From contig DIJZ01000011.1 of the NCBI GenBank assembly GCA_002421425.1, positions 1 to 64,000 on the forward strand: a stretch of DNA of 64,000 nt, read 5' to 3'. The notes beneath the pieces were generated by a model. It had not been told where the DNA came from. It searched no databases and saw only the letters and a list, made by a program, of their open reading frames with translations. Position numbers and translations under genes: made by a program. Below, piece after piece: positions 41,719 through 51,007 of this stretch (positions are counted from its first letter, which is position 1; every line of letters starts with the position of its first letter). The DNA comes from Caldifarciminota bacterium UBA5631 (GTDB lineage: Bacteria > Hydrothermota > Hydrothermia > UBA1063).

Positions 41719-44505
41719 ATGAAAAAGTTGTGTATTTTTGTTGTTCTTGTACTTTTCCCGTTGCAGCTTTCTGGATATTCTTTCGGAAAGAACAAGTTTC
41801 AAACAAGGGATTACAACTTTAGAGTTTACGAATCAGAGCATTTTCGAATTTTCTCATATGCAGAGGATTCATTTCTTGTGAGGTTCGCAAGGGGAGTATT
41901 GGAGGAAGCTTACAGTGAATATTCTTCGGTTCTTGGCACGGGTATTGAAAGCAAAACCCCAGTAATACTGTACAACTCCCCGAAGCATTTTGGAGAAACC
42001 AATGTTATTACTGACGTCATTGAGGAAGGTATTGGTGGGTTTACGGAAATTTTCAAGAATAGAATTGTTGTTCCCTTTGGCGGTTCTTATGAGGATTTGC
42101 GACATGTATTAAGGCATGAATTAGTGCACGCATTTCAGTACGCAATGCTAAGGAGAAACAAACGCTCAACCATTCAGAGTGTTCTCTCATCGCAAATCCC
42201 CCTTTGGTGCACTGAAGGCCTTGCAGAATATTTGTCTATTGGATGGTCTCCAGATGCCGAGAGGTATCTGAGGAACCTGATTTTAGCAGATAAATTACCC
42301 GACCTTGTTTCGTTGAATTACTATGGTGGTTACATTGTTTACAAACTTGGACAGCTTTTCTACAAGTATTTGAATGATACATATGGGAAGGAAAAGATTG
42401 GTGAGTTCTATTCTCTTCTCATATATACGAATTCTATTGATAGAGCTTTTAAGAAAGCCTTTGGCATAAGTCAAAAAGATTTCGACGCCAGACTTAAGGA
42501 TTATATAAGAAGAAACTATTACCCCGCCTTTGGACAAACAACTACCCCAACATACTTCAAAAGATACTCAAATCATGAGAAGTGGGGGAACTACTATAAT
42601 GTTGCCCCTGCGCTTTCCAATGACGGAAGCCTTCTATACTATATTCAGGAAAGACGCGGGCAGTTTTATATAGTTAAGTACTCTGTAGCCACTGGAGAGA
42701 AAATCGGGACAGTCTTTAGAAGTTCTCGAATTCCAGATTTTGAGAACATACACATCTTGAGGCCATCCCTTTCTCTTAGTCTGGACAACAGGTTTCTCGT
42801 CTTTTCTGCGCAGGCTGGAGAAGGGGACAGGGTTTACATTTATGACAATATAAAAAACCGAATTGTGAAGCGCTTGAGTTTCAATGTCGATGGCATTTAT
42901 ACTCCTTCGATCTCCTATGATGGAAAAAAGATCGTTTTTACAGCCCTGAAAGATGGAAAAGCAGATCTTTTCCTGTGTGACTGGAAGAGAGGCGATCTAT
43001 TTCAGATCACCGACGACCCTTTTGACGACGTTGATCCGTCCTTTGATACACAGGGGAATATCATTTTCGCATCTGATAGAAACGATTCTACTTCTTCTAA
43101 CAGGTTTTTCTACGGTAGTTATGCAATATTTCGATATAATGTAGAGAAGGGTGAAATAGAGAGGATCTCAGGTTATTATAAAGAATTATCTTCACCACGT
43201 GTTGTGGATGATACGGTGCTCTATTTTATTGCCAGGGATAAATACTCCTCTTTGAATCTTTATTCGCTTAATTTGGAGACGAGAGAAGTTTTTCGTATTA
43301 CTGATTTGACTACAGAAATACGCTGGTTTAGTGCTGCAAAAGGCGGAAGAATCGTTGGCTCCATCCTGTATGCTAACGGCTACGATATATATGAACTGAG
43401 AAATTTGCAGAAGTTTGAAGATTTTACTACCGATGGATTTTTTGTGTTTGAAGATTCTTCTCTTCTGACATCCCGGAATTATTCTCCAAGATATAGCCTC
43501 GATTGGATCTACGGGAGCGCCGCATATGCTTCGATAATGGGCTTTCAGGGGGAAGTAATGTTCGGTGTGTCTGATGAGCTTGGGGACCATCAGATTGCCT
43601 TTGCCTCTGACCTTTCTGGAGACCTTGTGAACTCAAACTTCGAGTTTGACTACGCATATCTTAAGAAGAGAGCAGATTTTGGAATATCTGTATACCAGTT
43701 CTGGGACTTTGGGTACATAGCTTATGATACTCTTTTGGTATCAAGAACCAGGGGGCTGATGTTTATGCAGAGTCTTCCGTTTTCACGAACCAGGCGTACG
43801 GAGCTCGGATTGAACTTTGAGTATCAAACAAATTTCTTTTTCTGGGAGACCCCTCTTGGTAATTATATAGAACTTGAAGATCTTCAGGAAAATCGTTATC
43901 TGACTGCACTTTACGTCGCCCATGTCTTTGACAATGTTTATTATAACTATATTCAGGATCCATTGAATGGAACACGCTACTATGCGGGTCTTTTACGAAG
44001 TATACCCTTTGACCTGGATGTGGGAGTTGGAGTGGTTGACTTCAGGCACTACTACGCTTTCTCTGACTACTATATTCTTGCCCTGAGGCTTAAGTATATG
44101 CAGTCTTTCGGAAAAGATAGGATTCTCTTCACTTTTGATGGTTTTTCTGACCTCAGAGGGGTCGATTTTGCAGACCTCATTGGTGATAAGTACATGCTTC
44201 TAAATTCAGAGTTCAGGTTTCCTTTTATCAAACGCCTTAGTCTTGGATTTCCCTTGCCCATCGATATATCAGGCATTGATGGTGTGGTATTTTTTGACAT
44301 GGGTACCTGTACATCTAAACCCATCAAAGATATAAGGGTTTTCAGTGCCTTTCCGCAGCTTGGTGATTTGAGTGCAGACTTTGGTTATGGATTAAGGATA
44401 TGGCTTGGTTTCGCAAAATTGAGGACAGATTTTGCATACAATACTGATTTTAGAAAAGTATATTCTCCTGTGCGCATCAAGATATCGCTTGGCTTTGATT
44501 TCTGA
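41719..44505 (+). CDS. Peptidase-MA-like, TolB-type propeller and outer-membrane barrel protein
   Basis: The 928-residue exported protein has three parts. After a signal peptide comes a peptidase-MA-like zinc domain (HELVHAFQY, then PLWCTEGLAEYLSIGW). Residues about 290-590 form WD40/TolB-like propeller repeats (DPSFDTQGNIIFASDRND). The last 300 residues look like an outer-membrane beta-barrel of the Omp85/surface antigen type ending in Phe. It probably sits in the outer membrane with protease and propeller on one side. The function is unknown. This combination is recurrent in FCB-like lineages, as I recall. Confidence 0.78.
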   Translation: MKKLCIFVVLVLFPLQLSGYSFGKNKFQTRDYNFRVYESEHFRIFSYAEDSFLVRFARGVLEEAYSEYSSVLGTGIESKTPVILYNSPKHFGETNVITDVIEEGIGGFTEIFKNRIVVPFGGSYEDLRHVLRHELVHAFQYAMLRRNKRSTIQSVLSSQIPLWCTEGLAEYLSIGWSPDAERYLRNLILADKLPDLVSLNYYGGYIVYKLGQLFYKYLNDTYGKEKIGEFYSLLIYTNSIDRAFKKAFGISQKDFDARLKDYIRRNYYPAFGQTTTPTYFKRYSNHEKWGNYYNVAPALSNDGSLLYYIQERRGQFYIVKYSVATGEKIGTVFRSSRIPDFENIHILRPSLSLSLDNRFLVFSAQAGEGDRVYIYDNIKNRIVKRLSFNVDGIYTPSISYDGKKIVFTALKDGKADLFLCDWKRGDLFQITDDPFDDVDPSFDTQGNIIFASDRNDSTSSNRFFYGSYAIFRYNVEKGEIERISGYYKELSSPRVVDDTVLYFIARDKYSSLNLYSLNLETREVFRITDLTTEIRWFSAAKGGRIVGSILYANGYDIYELRNLQKFEDFTTDGFFVFEDSSLLTSRNYSPRYSLDWIYGSAAYASIMGFQGEVMFGVSDELGDHQIAFASDLSGDLVNSNFEFDYAYLKKRADFGISVYQFWDFGYIAYDTLLVSRTRGLMFMQSLPFSRTRRTELGLNFEYQTNFFFWETPLGNYIELEDLQENRYLTALYVAHVFDNVYYNYIQDPLNGTRYYAGLLRSIPFDLDVGVGVVDFRHYYAFSDYYILALRLKYMQSFGKDRILFTFDGFSDLRGVDFADLIGDKYMLLNSEFRFPFIKRLSLGFPLPIDISGIDGVVFFDMGTCTSKPIKDIRVFSAFPQLGDLSADFGYGLRIWLGFAKLRTDFAYNTDFRKVYSPVRIKISLGFDF

Positions 44506-44518
44506 AGCTTAATTTTCC

Positions 44519-44547
44519 TTGAAAGGCCAAAATTTTAAGTTTATCAT
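44519..44547 (+). promoter_or_regulatory. Probable promoter of the yajC-ftsEX operon
   Basis: TTGAAA (44519-44524) and TATCAT (44542-44547) are 17 bases apart, followed by GGGAGG before the ATG at 44569. Confidence 0.5.
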
Positions 44548-44568
44548 TAAGCAAAAGGGAGGATCAAA

Positions 44569-44916
44569 ATGGTGACTTTATGGATTGGATTGGTTATTTT
44601 TATCCCGAGTCTGCTCTTAGCTCAGCAGACTCCGGCTGGCGGTTCAAGCTTTCTTGTATCACTTCTACCCCTGATTTTGATATTCGTTATTTTTTACGTA
44701 ATTCTTATACTTCCTCAATCAAGGTACGAAAAGAAGCGGAAAGAGATGCTCGCTGCGTTGAAAAAAGGTGACAAGGTATCAACTACAGGTGGAATTATTG
44801 GTGTAATTCAGAAGATTGAAGAGAATATTGTGACGCTGAAAATTGCAGAGAACGTGAATATCAAGGTAGAAAAGCAGGCCATTAAGGGCGTGCTGGAAAA
44901 GGGTGAGGAAGAGTAG
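44569..44916 (+). CDS. yajC: YajC, Sec translocase accessory subunit
   Basis: The 115-residue protein has a signal-like N-terminus, one strong membrane helix (about 27-47), the ILPQSRYEKKRKEMLAALKKGDKV segment split by the helix end, and a TTGGIIGVI motif, all typical of YajC. It associates with SecDF in the inner membrane; secDF is not in this window. GGGAGG precedes the ATG. Confidence 0.93.
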   Translation: MVTLWIGLVIFIPSLLLAQQTPAGGSSFLVSLLPLILIFVIFYVILILPQSRYEKKRKEMLAALKKGDKVSTTGGIIGVIQKIEENIVTLKIAENVNIKVEKQAIKGVLEKGEEE

Positions 44917-44918
44917 AG

Positions 44919-45443
44919 TTGGTAAAGCCCATAAGAATAATTGATGACCCTGTGCTTCGTGAGAAGGCACAGGAGGTTGATTTTTCTGATTCTACGGGAG
45001 TTGCTTTAATTGCAAGGGATCTAATAGATACCCTCACTGCTCAGGGTGGTCTTGGTCTTGCAGGAAATCAGATAGGAATTCCCAAGAGAATTTTCGTTAT
45101 AAATGCGAAAGAACTCGAATTTGGAGATACATACAGAGTATTTCTGAATCCAAAAATAAGGTTTGTGGAAGGCCTTTCAGTGGATGAGGAGGGTTGCCTA
45201 TCGATACCCGGGTTATATGCAGATATTGGAAGGCCAGATCATCTTGAGATGGATGCAGTTGAACTTAAGCCAAATGGTAAGTTTAAGGATGTGAAAATTA
45301 AAGCTGATGGTTTTATGGCGAGGGTTTTCCTGCATGAAGTAGATCATCTTGACGGCGTTCTTTTTGTAGATTACCTCGAGGAAGATGCCAGGCGAATTCT
45401 TCTTGCTAAATGGAGGAATGAGTACAATAAGTTTTCATTATAA
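44919..45443 (+). CDS. def: Peptide deformylase
   Basis: The 174-residue enzyme removes the formyl group from nascent proteins. All three motifs are intact: GLGLAGNQIG, EEGCLS (Cys ligand) and HEVDHLDG (two His ligands and catalytic Glu). A TTG at 44919, two bases after the yajC stop, is the only start that gives the full N-terminus. It is followed by fmt, the enzyme that adds the formyl group. Confidence 0.95.
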   Translation: MVKPIRIIDDPVLREKAQEVDFSDSTGVALIARDLIDTLTAQGGLGLAGNQIGIPKRIFVINAKELEFGDTYRVFLNPKIRFVEGLSVDEEGCLSIPGLYADIGRPDHLEMDAVELKPNGKFKDVKIKADGFMARVFLHEVDHLDGVLFVDYLEEDARRILLAKWRNEYNKFSL

Positions 45444-46377
45444 ATGGGCATTTATTGGGAGTGGCTATTTTGCAAGAGAGGTATTAAGAGAACTTTATTT
45501 CGCGCAGTTAACCCCGGATTTAGTTATTACAACACCTGATAAACCTGCAGGAAGGGGCATGCGACCAAGTCCAAACCCTGTCAAAGATTTTATCATGGAC
45601 ACTGGAATAAAGTTCTACGAGGCTGCCAGAATAAACAGTTCCGAGGTCGCAAAGTATCTGAAAGAAAATAAATTTGATTTTCTGGTGGTTTGTGATTTTG
45701 GGAAGATATTAAAGGAAAGCATTTTAAGTGCTGCAAAATATCCTGCATTGAATATACATCCATCTTTGCTTCCGTGTTATAGGGGAGCGGCGCCCATTGA
45801 AAGATCGCTTATGGATGGCGTTAAAGAGACGGGGGTGACAATAATTGAGATTACGATGGAAATAGATGCGGGTCCAATTGTGGACTTTGTGAAAATTTCA
45901 GTTGAACGTGATGATACGAAGGGAACTCTGATGGAGAAGTTAGCAAAAAATGTCCCCTTGATTTTAAGAAGGACCTTTGAGGCCTATTTAAAAGGAACTG
46001 TCAGAAAAAGACCCCAGCAGGGAGAGGCAACGTATGCTCCCAAAATTAAAAAAGAAGAACTTCTCATTGAATGGTCCCAGAAGAGTGACATAATTTGCAA
46101 CAAAATTCGAGCGCTCTCCCCAATTCCTGGAGCAAGGACTTATTTTCACAACTCTCTTGTCAAAATTCTTAATGCACGGGTTTTTGAAAATACTAATACT
46201 CTTAAGCCTGGAGAAATTAAGGTTTTCGATAACAGGCTTATTGTGGGCACTGGGGACGGAGTTCTTGAAATCTGTGAACTTCAGCCATCAGGTAAAAGAA
46301 TAATGAAAGCAAAAGAATTTATTGCAGGACGAAATGTAAACGGAAGATTTTTCAGTTCAAAGGAGGTCGTGGAATGA
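45418..46377 (+). CDS. fmt: Methionyl-tRNA formyltransferase
   Basis: The protein of about 319 residues has the formyltransferase core NIHPSLLP ... YRGAAPIERSLMDG ... TGVTI ... DAGPIV and the C-terminal domain. The N-terminal motif is WAFIGSGYFA in place of the usual FAGTPxFA. It formylates initiator Met-tRNA. ATG at 45418 overlaps def by 26 bases; an upstream ATG at 45385 would add 11 residues of def-shadow sequence. Confidence 0.93.
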   Translation: MSTISFHYKWAFIGSGYFAREVLRELYFAQLTPDLVITTPDKPAGRGMRPSPNPVKDFIMDTGIKFYEAARINSSEVAKYLKENKFDFLVVCDFGKILKESILSAAKYPALNIHPSLLPCYRGAAPIERSLMDGVKETGVTIIEITMEIDAGPIVDFVKISVERDDTKGTLMEKLAKNVPLILRRTFEAYLKGTVRKRPQQGEATYAPKIKKEELLIEWSQKSDIICNKIRALSPIPGARTYFHNSLVKILNARVFENTNTLKPGEIKVFDNRLIVGTGDGVLEICELQPSGKRIMKAKEFIAGRNVNGRFFSSKEVVE

Positions 46378-47513
46378 AGCTTCTTGAATACGCATCTAAG
46401 GAAATCCTTTCTAAGTATGGAGTTCCTGTGAAGAAGAACAGGCTATGCAAGACTGTCAATGAGGTGAAAGCTGTGCTGGATGAGTTTGCATTTCCTGTAG
46501 TAGTAAAGGCCCAAGTTCCCGTTGGAGGTAGAGGGAAAGCCGGCGGCATCAAAGTTGCAAAGGACAAAGTCGAAGCATTGTCATATACTGCCCAGATATT
46601 GAAGATGGAAATAAAAGGGCTTCCCGTAAAGAAAATTCTTATTGAAGAAGCTGCAAGGATTAAAACGGAGTTGTATCTTGGAATTGTGCTTGATCGGACT
46701 TCAAAAAGGAATGTGATAATGGTTTCGAGAGAAGGTGGCGTGGAAATTGAAGAAGTTGCAAGAATGAATCCTCAGGCCATCGTGAAGATTCACCTGCACC
46801 CATACCTTGGATTAACAGACTTTCAAGCAAAGTACCTGGCGTACAGTCTTGTGGATGATAGCGAGGTTGCAAAGAAAGTTCAGTATTTTATAAAGTCTCT
46901 GTACAGGGTTTTTGTGGAAACTGACTCTCAACTTGCTGAAATTAATCCTCTTGTGATTGAAGAAGATGGAAATGTGATTGCACTGGATGCGAAGATAATT
47001 CTTGATGATAATGCCATTTACAGGCACCAAGAGCTTGAATCATTAAGGGATCTTGATTATGAGAATCTCGAAGAATTGGAGGCAAAATCAAAAGGGCTCT
47101 CCTTTGTGAAGCTTGATGGTAATATAGGATGTTGCGTCAACGGGGCGGGGCTGGCTATGGCAACTATGGACATTATTAAGCTTTACGGTGGGGAACCTGC
47201 TAACTTTCTGGATGTAGGCGGGAGCTCAAGCCCTGACAAAATCAAAAATGCAATGGAGTTAATACTGCGGGATAAGCGAGTCAAGGCTATACTGATTAAC
47301 ATTTTTGGTGGTATTACGAGATGTGATGACGTTGCCGTTGGCCTTGTGCAGGCTTACAAAGAACTAAACATTACATTACCTGTTGTTATAAGGCTCACGG
47401 GAACAAATGAAGAAAAGGCGAAAGAGATTCTAAACAAGTCGGGTCTTCCACTATACGGGGTTTCGAGCATGGCGGAAGGTGCAAAGCGGGTTAGTGAACT
47501 GGCTGTCAAATGA
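46374..47513 (+). CDS. sucC: Succinyl-CoA synthetase beta subunit-like (ATP-grasp acyl-CoA ligase)
   Basis: The 379-residue protein shows the ATP-grasp N-terminus (LLEYASKEILSKYGVPV, GGRGKAGGIK), the metal-binding LAEINPLV, and the C-terminal CoA-ligase domain with GCCVNGAGLAMATMD, LDVGGSSSPDK and IFGGITRCD. It makes ATP or GTP from succinyl-CoA, or another acyl-CoA. The alpha subunit gene sucD, usually adjacent, is missing here and must lie elsewhere. The start overlaps fmt in ATGA. Confidence 0.9.
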   Translation: MKLLEYASKEILSKYGVPVKKNRLCKTVNEVKAVLDEFAFPVVVKAQVPVGGRGKAGGIKVAKDKVEALSYTAQILKMEIKGLPVKKILIEEAARIKTELYLGIVLDRTSKRNVIMVSREGGVEIEEVARMNPQAIVKIHLHPYLGLTDFQAKYLAYSLVDDSEVAKKVQYFIKSLYRVFVETDSQLAEINPLVIEEDGNVIALDAKIILDDNAIYRHQELESLRDLDYENLEELEAKSKGLSFVKLDGNIGCCVNGAGLAMATMDIIKLYGGEPANFLDVGGSSSPDKIKNAMELILRDKRVKAILINIFGGITRCDDVAVGLVQAYKELNITLPVVIRLTGTNEEKAKEILNKSGLPLYGVSSMAEGAKRVSELAVK

Positions 47514-48574
47514 AGTTGCTTCTATTCATACTGTTTTTTACTGCGCCTGATTCGCTTTTCTGGGAGCCCCTTGATTCACTTATAATTAAAGGCCTTGAGT
47601 TTTCTTTTGCTGAAAAATACAAAGAAGCAGATTTTTATTTTGATCTTGCGATTAGAAACTATCCCGAGAGTCCCATTGGATATCTTTACAAAGCAGGGTT
47701 GCTGGATCTTTATATGATAGACTTCGAAACGGACGTATACGAAAACCGTTTCTACGAGCTTCTTGACAGAGCGATAGAGAAATCTCAGGGAATAAGAAAC
47801 AAGGGGAAATTTGATAGCGTGACTCTTGCATTAAGTTACTTTTCTGAGGGTTCGGCCTATGCGTATAAGGCTTTAAGAAAGGGAAGGAACAAAGAATACC
47901 TTGCAGCCCTAAACAGCGGTCTGAAGAGTATTGAATTGTTGCGAAAATGTATAGAAATTGATTCTACGATTTACGATGCATATTTGCCTCTTGGTGTATT
48001 TGAGTTTGCTATGACCAAAGTCCCCTCAGCTTTTAAGTGGGCTATTCCGGGAAGCTATTCCAGAGAGGAAGCATTAAGGAAAGTTGAGCTTTCTGCACGG
48101 AAGTCTAAGTACATCGGAACGATTGCTGCTAATGCATACGTTTGGGTTCTTATCTACGATAACCAGAATGATTCCGCATTGAAGGTTGCGCAGAGACTAG
48201 TGGAAATGTATCCTGGATCCAGGACTTTTAGATGGAGCCTATCTTATGTGCAGAGACGCCTTGGAAGATGGAAGGATGCTTTGAAAAATCACGAAATTAT
48301 TATGTACTTAACCCTCAGGGACCAACCCTGGAACAGCTACAATGTGGCTCTTTCTCTTTATTATTTATCAATCTGCAGTTATATAACAGGTGACAGGAGA
48401 AGGGCGCTTTTCTACGCAGAAGCTTGCAAAAATGAAATGTCAAAAGTAAACGAAGATAAACCGTTGAAATCCAGGGTTCTCAAGGTGGTCAATAACCTTT
48501 CCTCAAGGTTGGAAAAGTACCAGGGAAAGGAGCTTTATGTCGATCCTGCAGGAGTGGAAAGGTATGTCCCGTAA
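47510..48574 (+). CDS. TPR-like exported protein of unknown function
   Basis: The 354-residue protein has a short hydrophobic N-terminus that may be a signal peptide, then several tetratricopeptide-like helix pairs (EADFYFDLAIRNYPESPIGYL, ALKVAQRLVEMYPGSRTFRW, RRALFYAEACKNEMSK). I see no catalytic motif. It overlaps sucC by four bases and the next dehydrogenase gene by 11, so it is co-translated with both, but that does not define a role. Confidence 0.7.
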   Translation: MKLLLFILFFTAPDSLFWEPLDSLIIKGLEFSFAEKYKEADFYFDLAIRNYPESPIGYLYKAGLLDLYMIDFETDVYENRFYELLDRAIEKSQGIRNKGKFDSVTLALSYFSEGSAYAYKALRKGRNKEYLAALNSGLKSIELLRKCIEIDSTIYDAYLPLGVFEFAMTKVPSAFKWAIPGSYSREEALRKVELSARKSKYIGTIAANAYVWVLIYDNQNDSALKVAQRLVEMYPGSRTFRWSLSYVQRRLGRWKDALKNHEIIMYLTLRDQPWNSYNVALSLYYLSICSYITGDRRRALFYAEACKNEMSKVNEDKPLKSRVLKVVNNLSSRLEKYQGKELYVDPAGVERYVP

Positions 48575-49535
48575 GAAGATTTTTTTCGCTGCAAAGCTGC
48601 TTTATGATGTTCGTGAGTCTCTAAGAGATTTTGAGGTGAAGATCTACGATGGTGAACCCCCCATTCCAAGGGAGGCCTTGATGGAGGGAGTCAAAGACGC
48701 CCATGGACTCGTGGTGTTGTTGAGCGACAGAGTTGACGCCGAAGTACTAAACATTGCTTCGAATCTTGAAATTGTAGCGAATTACGCGGTGGGATATGAT
48801 AATATTGACATTGAAGAATGCACAAAAAGGCGGATTGCAGTTACAAATACTCCTGATGTTCTCACTGATGCTACGGCAGAGCTTGCATGGGCCCTCGTTT
48901 TCTCTGTTTCCAGAAGGATTGTTGAGGCGCACCGATTTATAGAGAAAGGGATCTGGAGAGGGTGGTCACCAACACTCCTGCTCGGGATTGAGTTGAAGGG
49001 AAAGACTCTCGGTGTTATCGGGGCTGGGCGAATTGGCCAGGCTTTTGCCCTTAAATCCTCTGGATTTGGCATGCACGTCCTCTATTACTCCAGGAGAACT
49101 AATGAGGTTCTTGAAGAACGTCTTGGTGCACGAAAGGTAAGTCTGGAAGAACTTCTGTCACAATCTGACATAATTTCTCTCCATCTCCCTCTAACTCCTG
49201 AAACTTACCATATTATTGGTGAAAGAGAAATTTCTCTGATGAAAAAGACCGCAATACTGATAAATACAGGCAGAGGGAAACTTATCCACGAAGAGGCGCT
49301 CATTAGGGCTTTAAAGGAGCGGAGGATTTATGGGGCAGGACTTGATGTGTATGAATACGAACCAAAAGTACCCGAAGAATTATTAACCCTTGAAAATGTG
49401 GTTCTTTTGCCGCACATTGGCAGTGCAACATACGAGGCCCGCACAAGAATGGCTGACCTTGTGATTGAAAACCTGAAGGCATACTTCAGAGGGGAGGTTC
49501 CTCCGAATATTGTAAACAGGAGTATCTATGGCTGA
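48564..49535 (+). CDS. D-2-hydroxyacid dehydrogenase (glyoxylate/hydroxypyruvate reductase type)
   Basis: The 323-residue NAD(P)-dependent enzyme has the Rossmann motif GVIGAGRIGQAFA and the catalytic set NTGRG (Arg), a Glu in DVYEYEP and LPHIGSAT (His). The pattern resembles GyaR-type D-glycerate dehydrogenase/glyoxylate reductase. ATG at 48564 is preferred, with AGGAG upstream at 48550. It overlaps ftsE by eight bases. Confidence 0.88.
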   Translation: MSRKKIFFAAKLLYDVRESLRDFEVKIYDGEPPIPREALMEGVKDAHGLVVLLSDRVDAEVLNIASNLEIVANYAVGYDNIDIEECTKRRIAVTNTPDVLTDATAELAWALVFSVSRRIVEAHRFIEKGIWRGWSPTLLLGIELKGKTLGVIGAGRIGQAFALKSSGFGMHVLYYSRRTNEVLEERLGARKVSLEELLSQSDIISLHLPLTPETYHIIGEREISLMKKTAILINTGRGKLIHEEALIRALKERRIYGAGLDVYEYEPKVPEELLTLENVVLLPHIGSATYEARTRMADLVIENLKAYFRGEVPPNIVNRSIYG

Positions 49536-50193
49536 CAAGATAGAGTTTGAGAATGTGAGTGTAAGGTTCAACACCCGCTGGCTTGCACTGGATAATGTGT
49601 CTTTTTCTATTAAGAAAGGTGACTTTGTTTTCCTCGTCGGGCCTACAGGTGCTGGCAAAACAACAGTTTTGAGATTAATTTATGGAGATATACTGCCTGA
49701 CCAAGGTGAAGTTCGCATCGATGGGCACCCGCTCAGCAAGATAAGCAAAAGAAAGCTGCTTGAAATTAGAACAAAAATGGGTATTGTTTTCCAGGACTTG
49801 ATGCTGCTGGATGACAGAAGCGTTTTTGAGAACCTTGCTTTTCCACTCAGATTGAGAGGAGATGAAGACATAATGAGAAAGGTTGTTTCTACACTGAAGG
49901 ATATTAACTTGACTCATAAGTCAAACGATATTGTCTCATCCCTCTCAAGGGGTGAACAGCAACGGCTCGCCCTTGCCAGGGCTATGATTAATGAGCCTGA
50001 GGTGCTCCTCGCTGATGAGCCATTCAGTAATCTGCACAAGAGCGATATTGACTGGCTCATTGACAAAATGAATAAATACAATGAACTTGGGCTCACTGTT
50101 GTGCTTTCCACTCATAACTTTGAAGTAATAACGCGTGTTCCTAAAGCACGGGTTCTTAAAATTGAAGAGGGGAGGATAATCCTTGAACATTAG
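49528..50193 (+). CDS. ftsE: Cell division ATP-binding protein FtsE
   Basis: The 221-residue ABC ATPase has GPTGAGKTT (Walker A), the FtsE-typical VFQDLMLLDDRSVFENLAFPL, signature LSRGEQQRLALARA and Walker B VLLADEP. The signature is LSRGE in place of LSGGE. With FtsX it regulates septal cell-wall hydrolysis from the inner membrane. It overlaps ftsX by 11 bases. Confidence 0.93.
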   Translation: MADKIEFENVSVRFNTRWLALDNVSFSIKKGDFVFLVGPTGAGKTTVLRLIYGDILPDQGEVRIDGHPLSKISKRKLLEIRTKMGIVFQDLMLLDDRSVFENLAFPLRLRGDEDIMRKVVSTLKDINLTHKSNDIVSSLSRGEQQRLALARAMINEPEVLLADEPFSNLHKSDIDWLIDKMNKYNELGLTVVLSTHNFEVITRVPKARVLKIEEGRIILEH

Positions 50194-51007
50194 ATTCTAT
50201 ATTCAAGAATTATTCTCGATCATGAGGAAATCACGAAGCGATTTCATCTTTCTCCTCGTTATTTATTTCTTGAGTCTCGTGATATTCTCCGCAGCAATAC
50301 AGTCATATTCGTACATTTCAAAACTTCTTGATGAAACTTTTTCTGCGAGTTATATGAAGGTGTTTTTCGAAGATGATTCCGATGAACGTATGGTTTCCCT
50401 GGTACGAAAATGTGCTGAAGAGAGTCCCGTGGTTGAGAGAGTTGAACTAATAACAAAGGAGAAAGCTAGGGACGAGTTCAAAAGTCGCTTTCCGAGGTAC
50501 TCTGCGCTCCTGGAATTGTTTCCAGGCAGTCCTTTCCCTCAGAATCTTGAAATTAAATTCAGTTCTCGGGCACTGGGAGTGGGTTACATTGATGAATTTA
50601 TGGGTTTCCTTTCCAATTTTCCTGTAGTATCAAACGTTCAGCATAATTACACTTCTGCGATTCAACTGTACCGTATAAGAAAATCCCTTTATGGAATTTG
50701 GGCAATTTTGTTTCTTACTTTTATGGTGTTATACATTCCTCTGAACCTTTCCTTCATGAGGAGCATATTTGAGAGGGAGAAGAAGCTTTTCTACCTTGTT
50801 GAATACTTCGGAAGCAGCAGGAGAAAACTTGAGGCAACCTTTGTTCTGGCAATGGCAATTCCTCTTTTGCTGGTTTCTGCTTTGACTCTCGTAGTTTTCA
50901 GGAATTTGGGAGAATTACTCAAGATACCTATTTATCCTGTTGTTTATCTCCTGCTCTTTTTCCTCTTTTTGCAAATGATATTCAGTTTTGATGTTCTCGA
51001 GAAATGA
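50183..51007 (+). CDS. ftsX: Cell division protein FtsX
   Basis: The 274-residue membrane protein has one N-terminal helix (about 20-45), a periplasmic domain with KARDEFKSRFP and NLEIKF segments, and three C-terminal helices, the FtsX arrangement. It transmits FtsE ATPase state to a periplasmic hydrolase activator, which is most likely the EnvC-like protein encoded next. Confidence 0.9.
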   Translation: MNIRFYIQELFSIMRKSRSDFIFLLVIYFLSLVIFSAAIQSYSYISKLLDETFSASYMKVFFEDDSDERMVSLVRKCAEESPVVERVELITKEKARDEFKSRFPRYSALLELFPGSPFPQNLEIKFSSRALGVGYIDEFMGFLSNFPVVSNVQHNYTSAIQLYRIRKSLYGIWAILFLTFMVLYIPLNLSFMRSIFEREKKLFYLVEYFGSSRRKLEATFVLAMAIPLLLVSALTLVVFRNLGELLKIPIYPVVYLLLFFLFLQMIFSFDVLEK

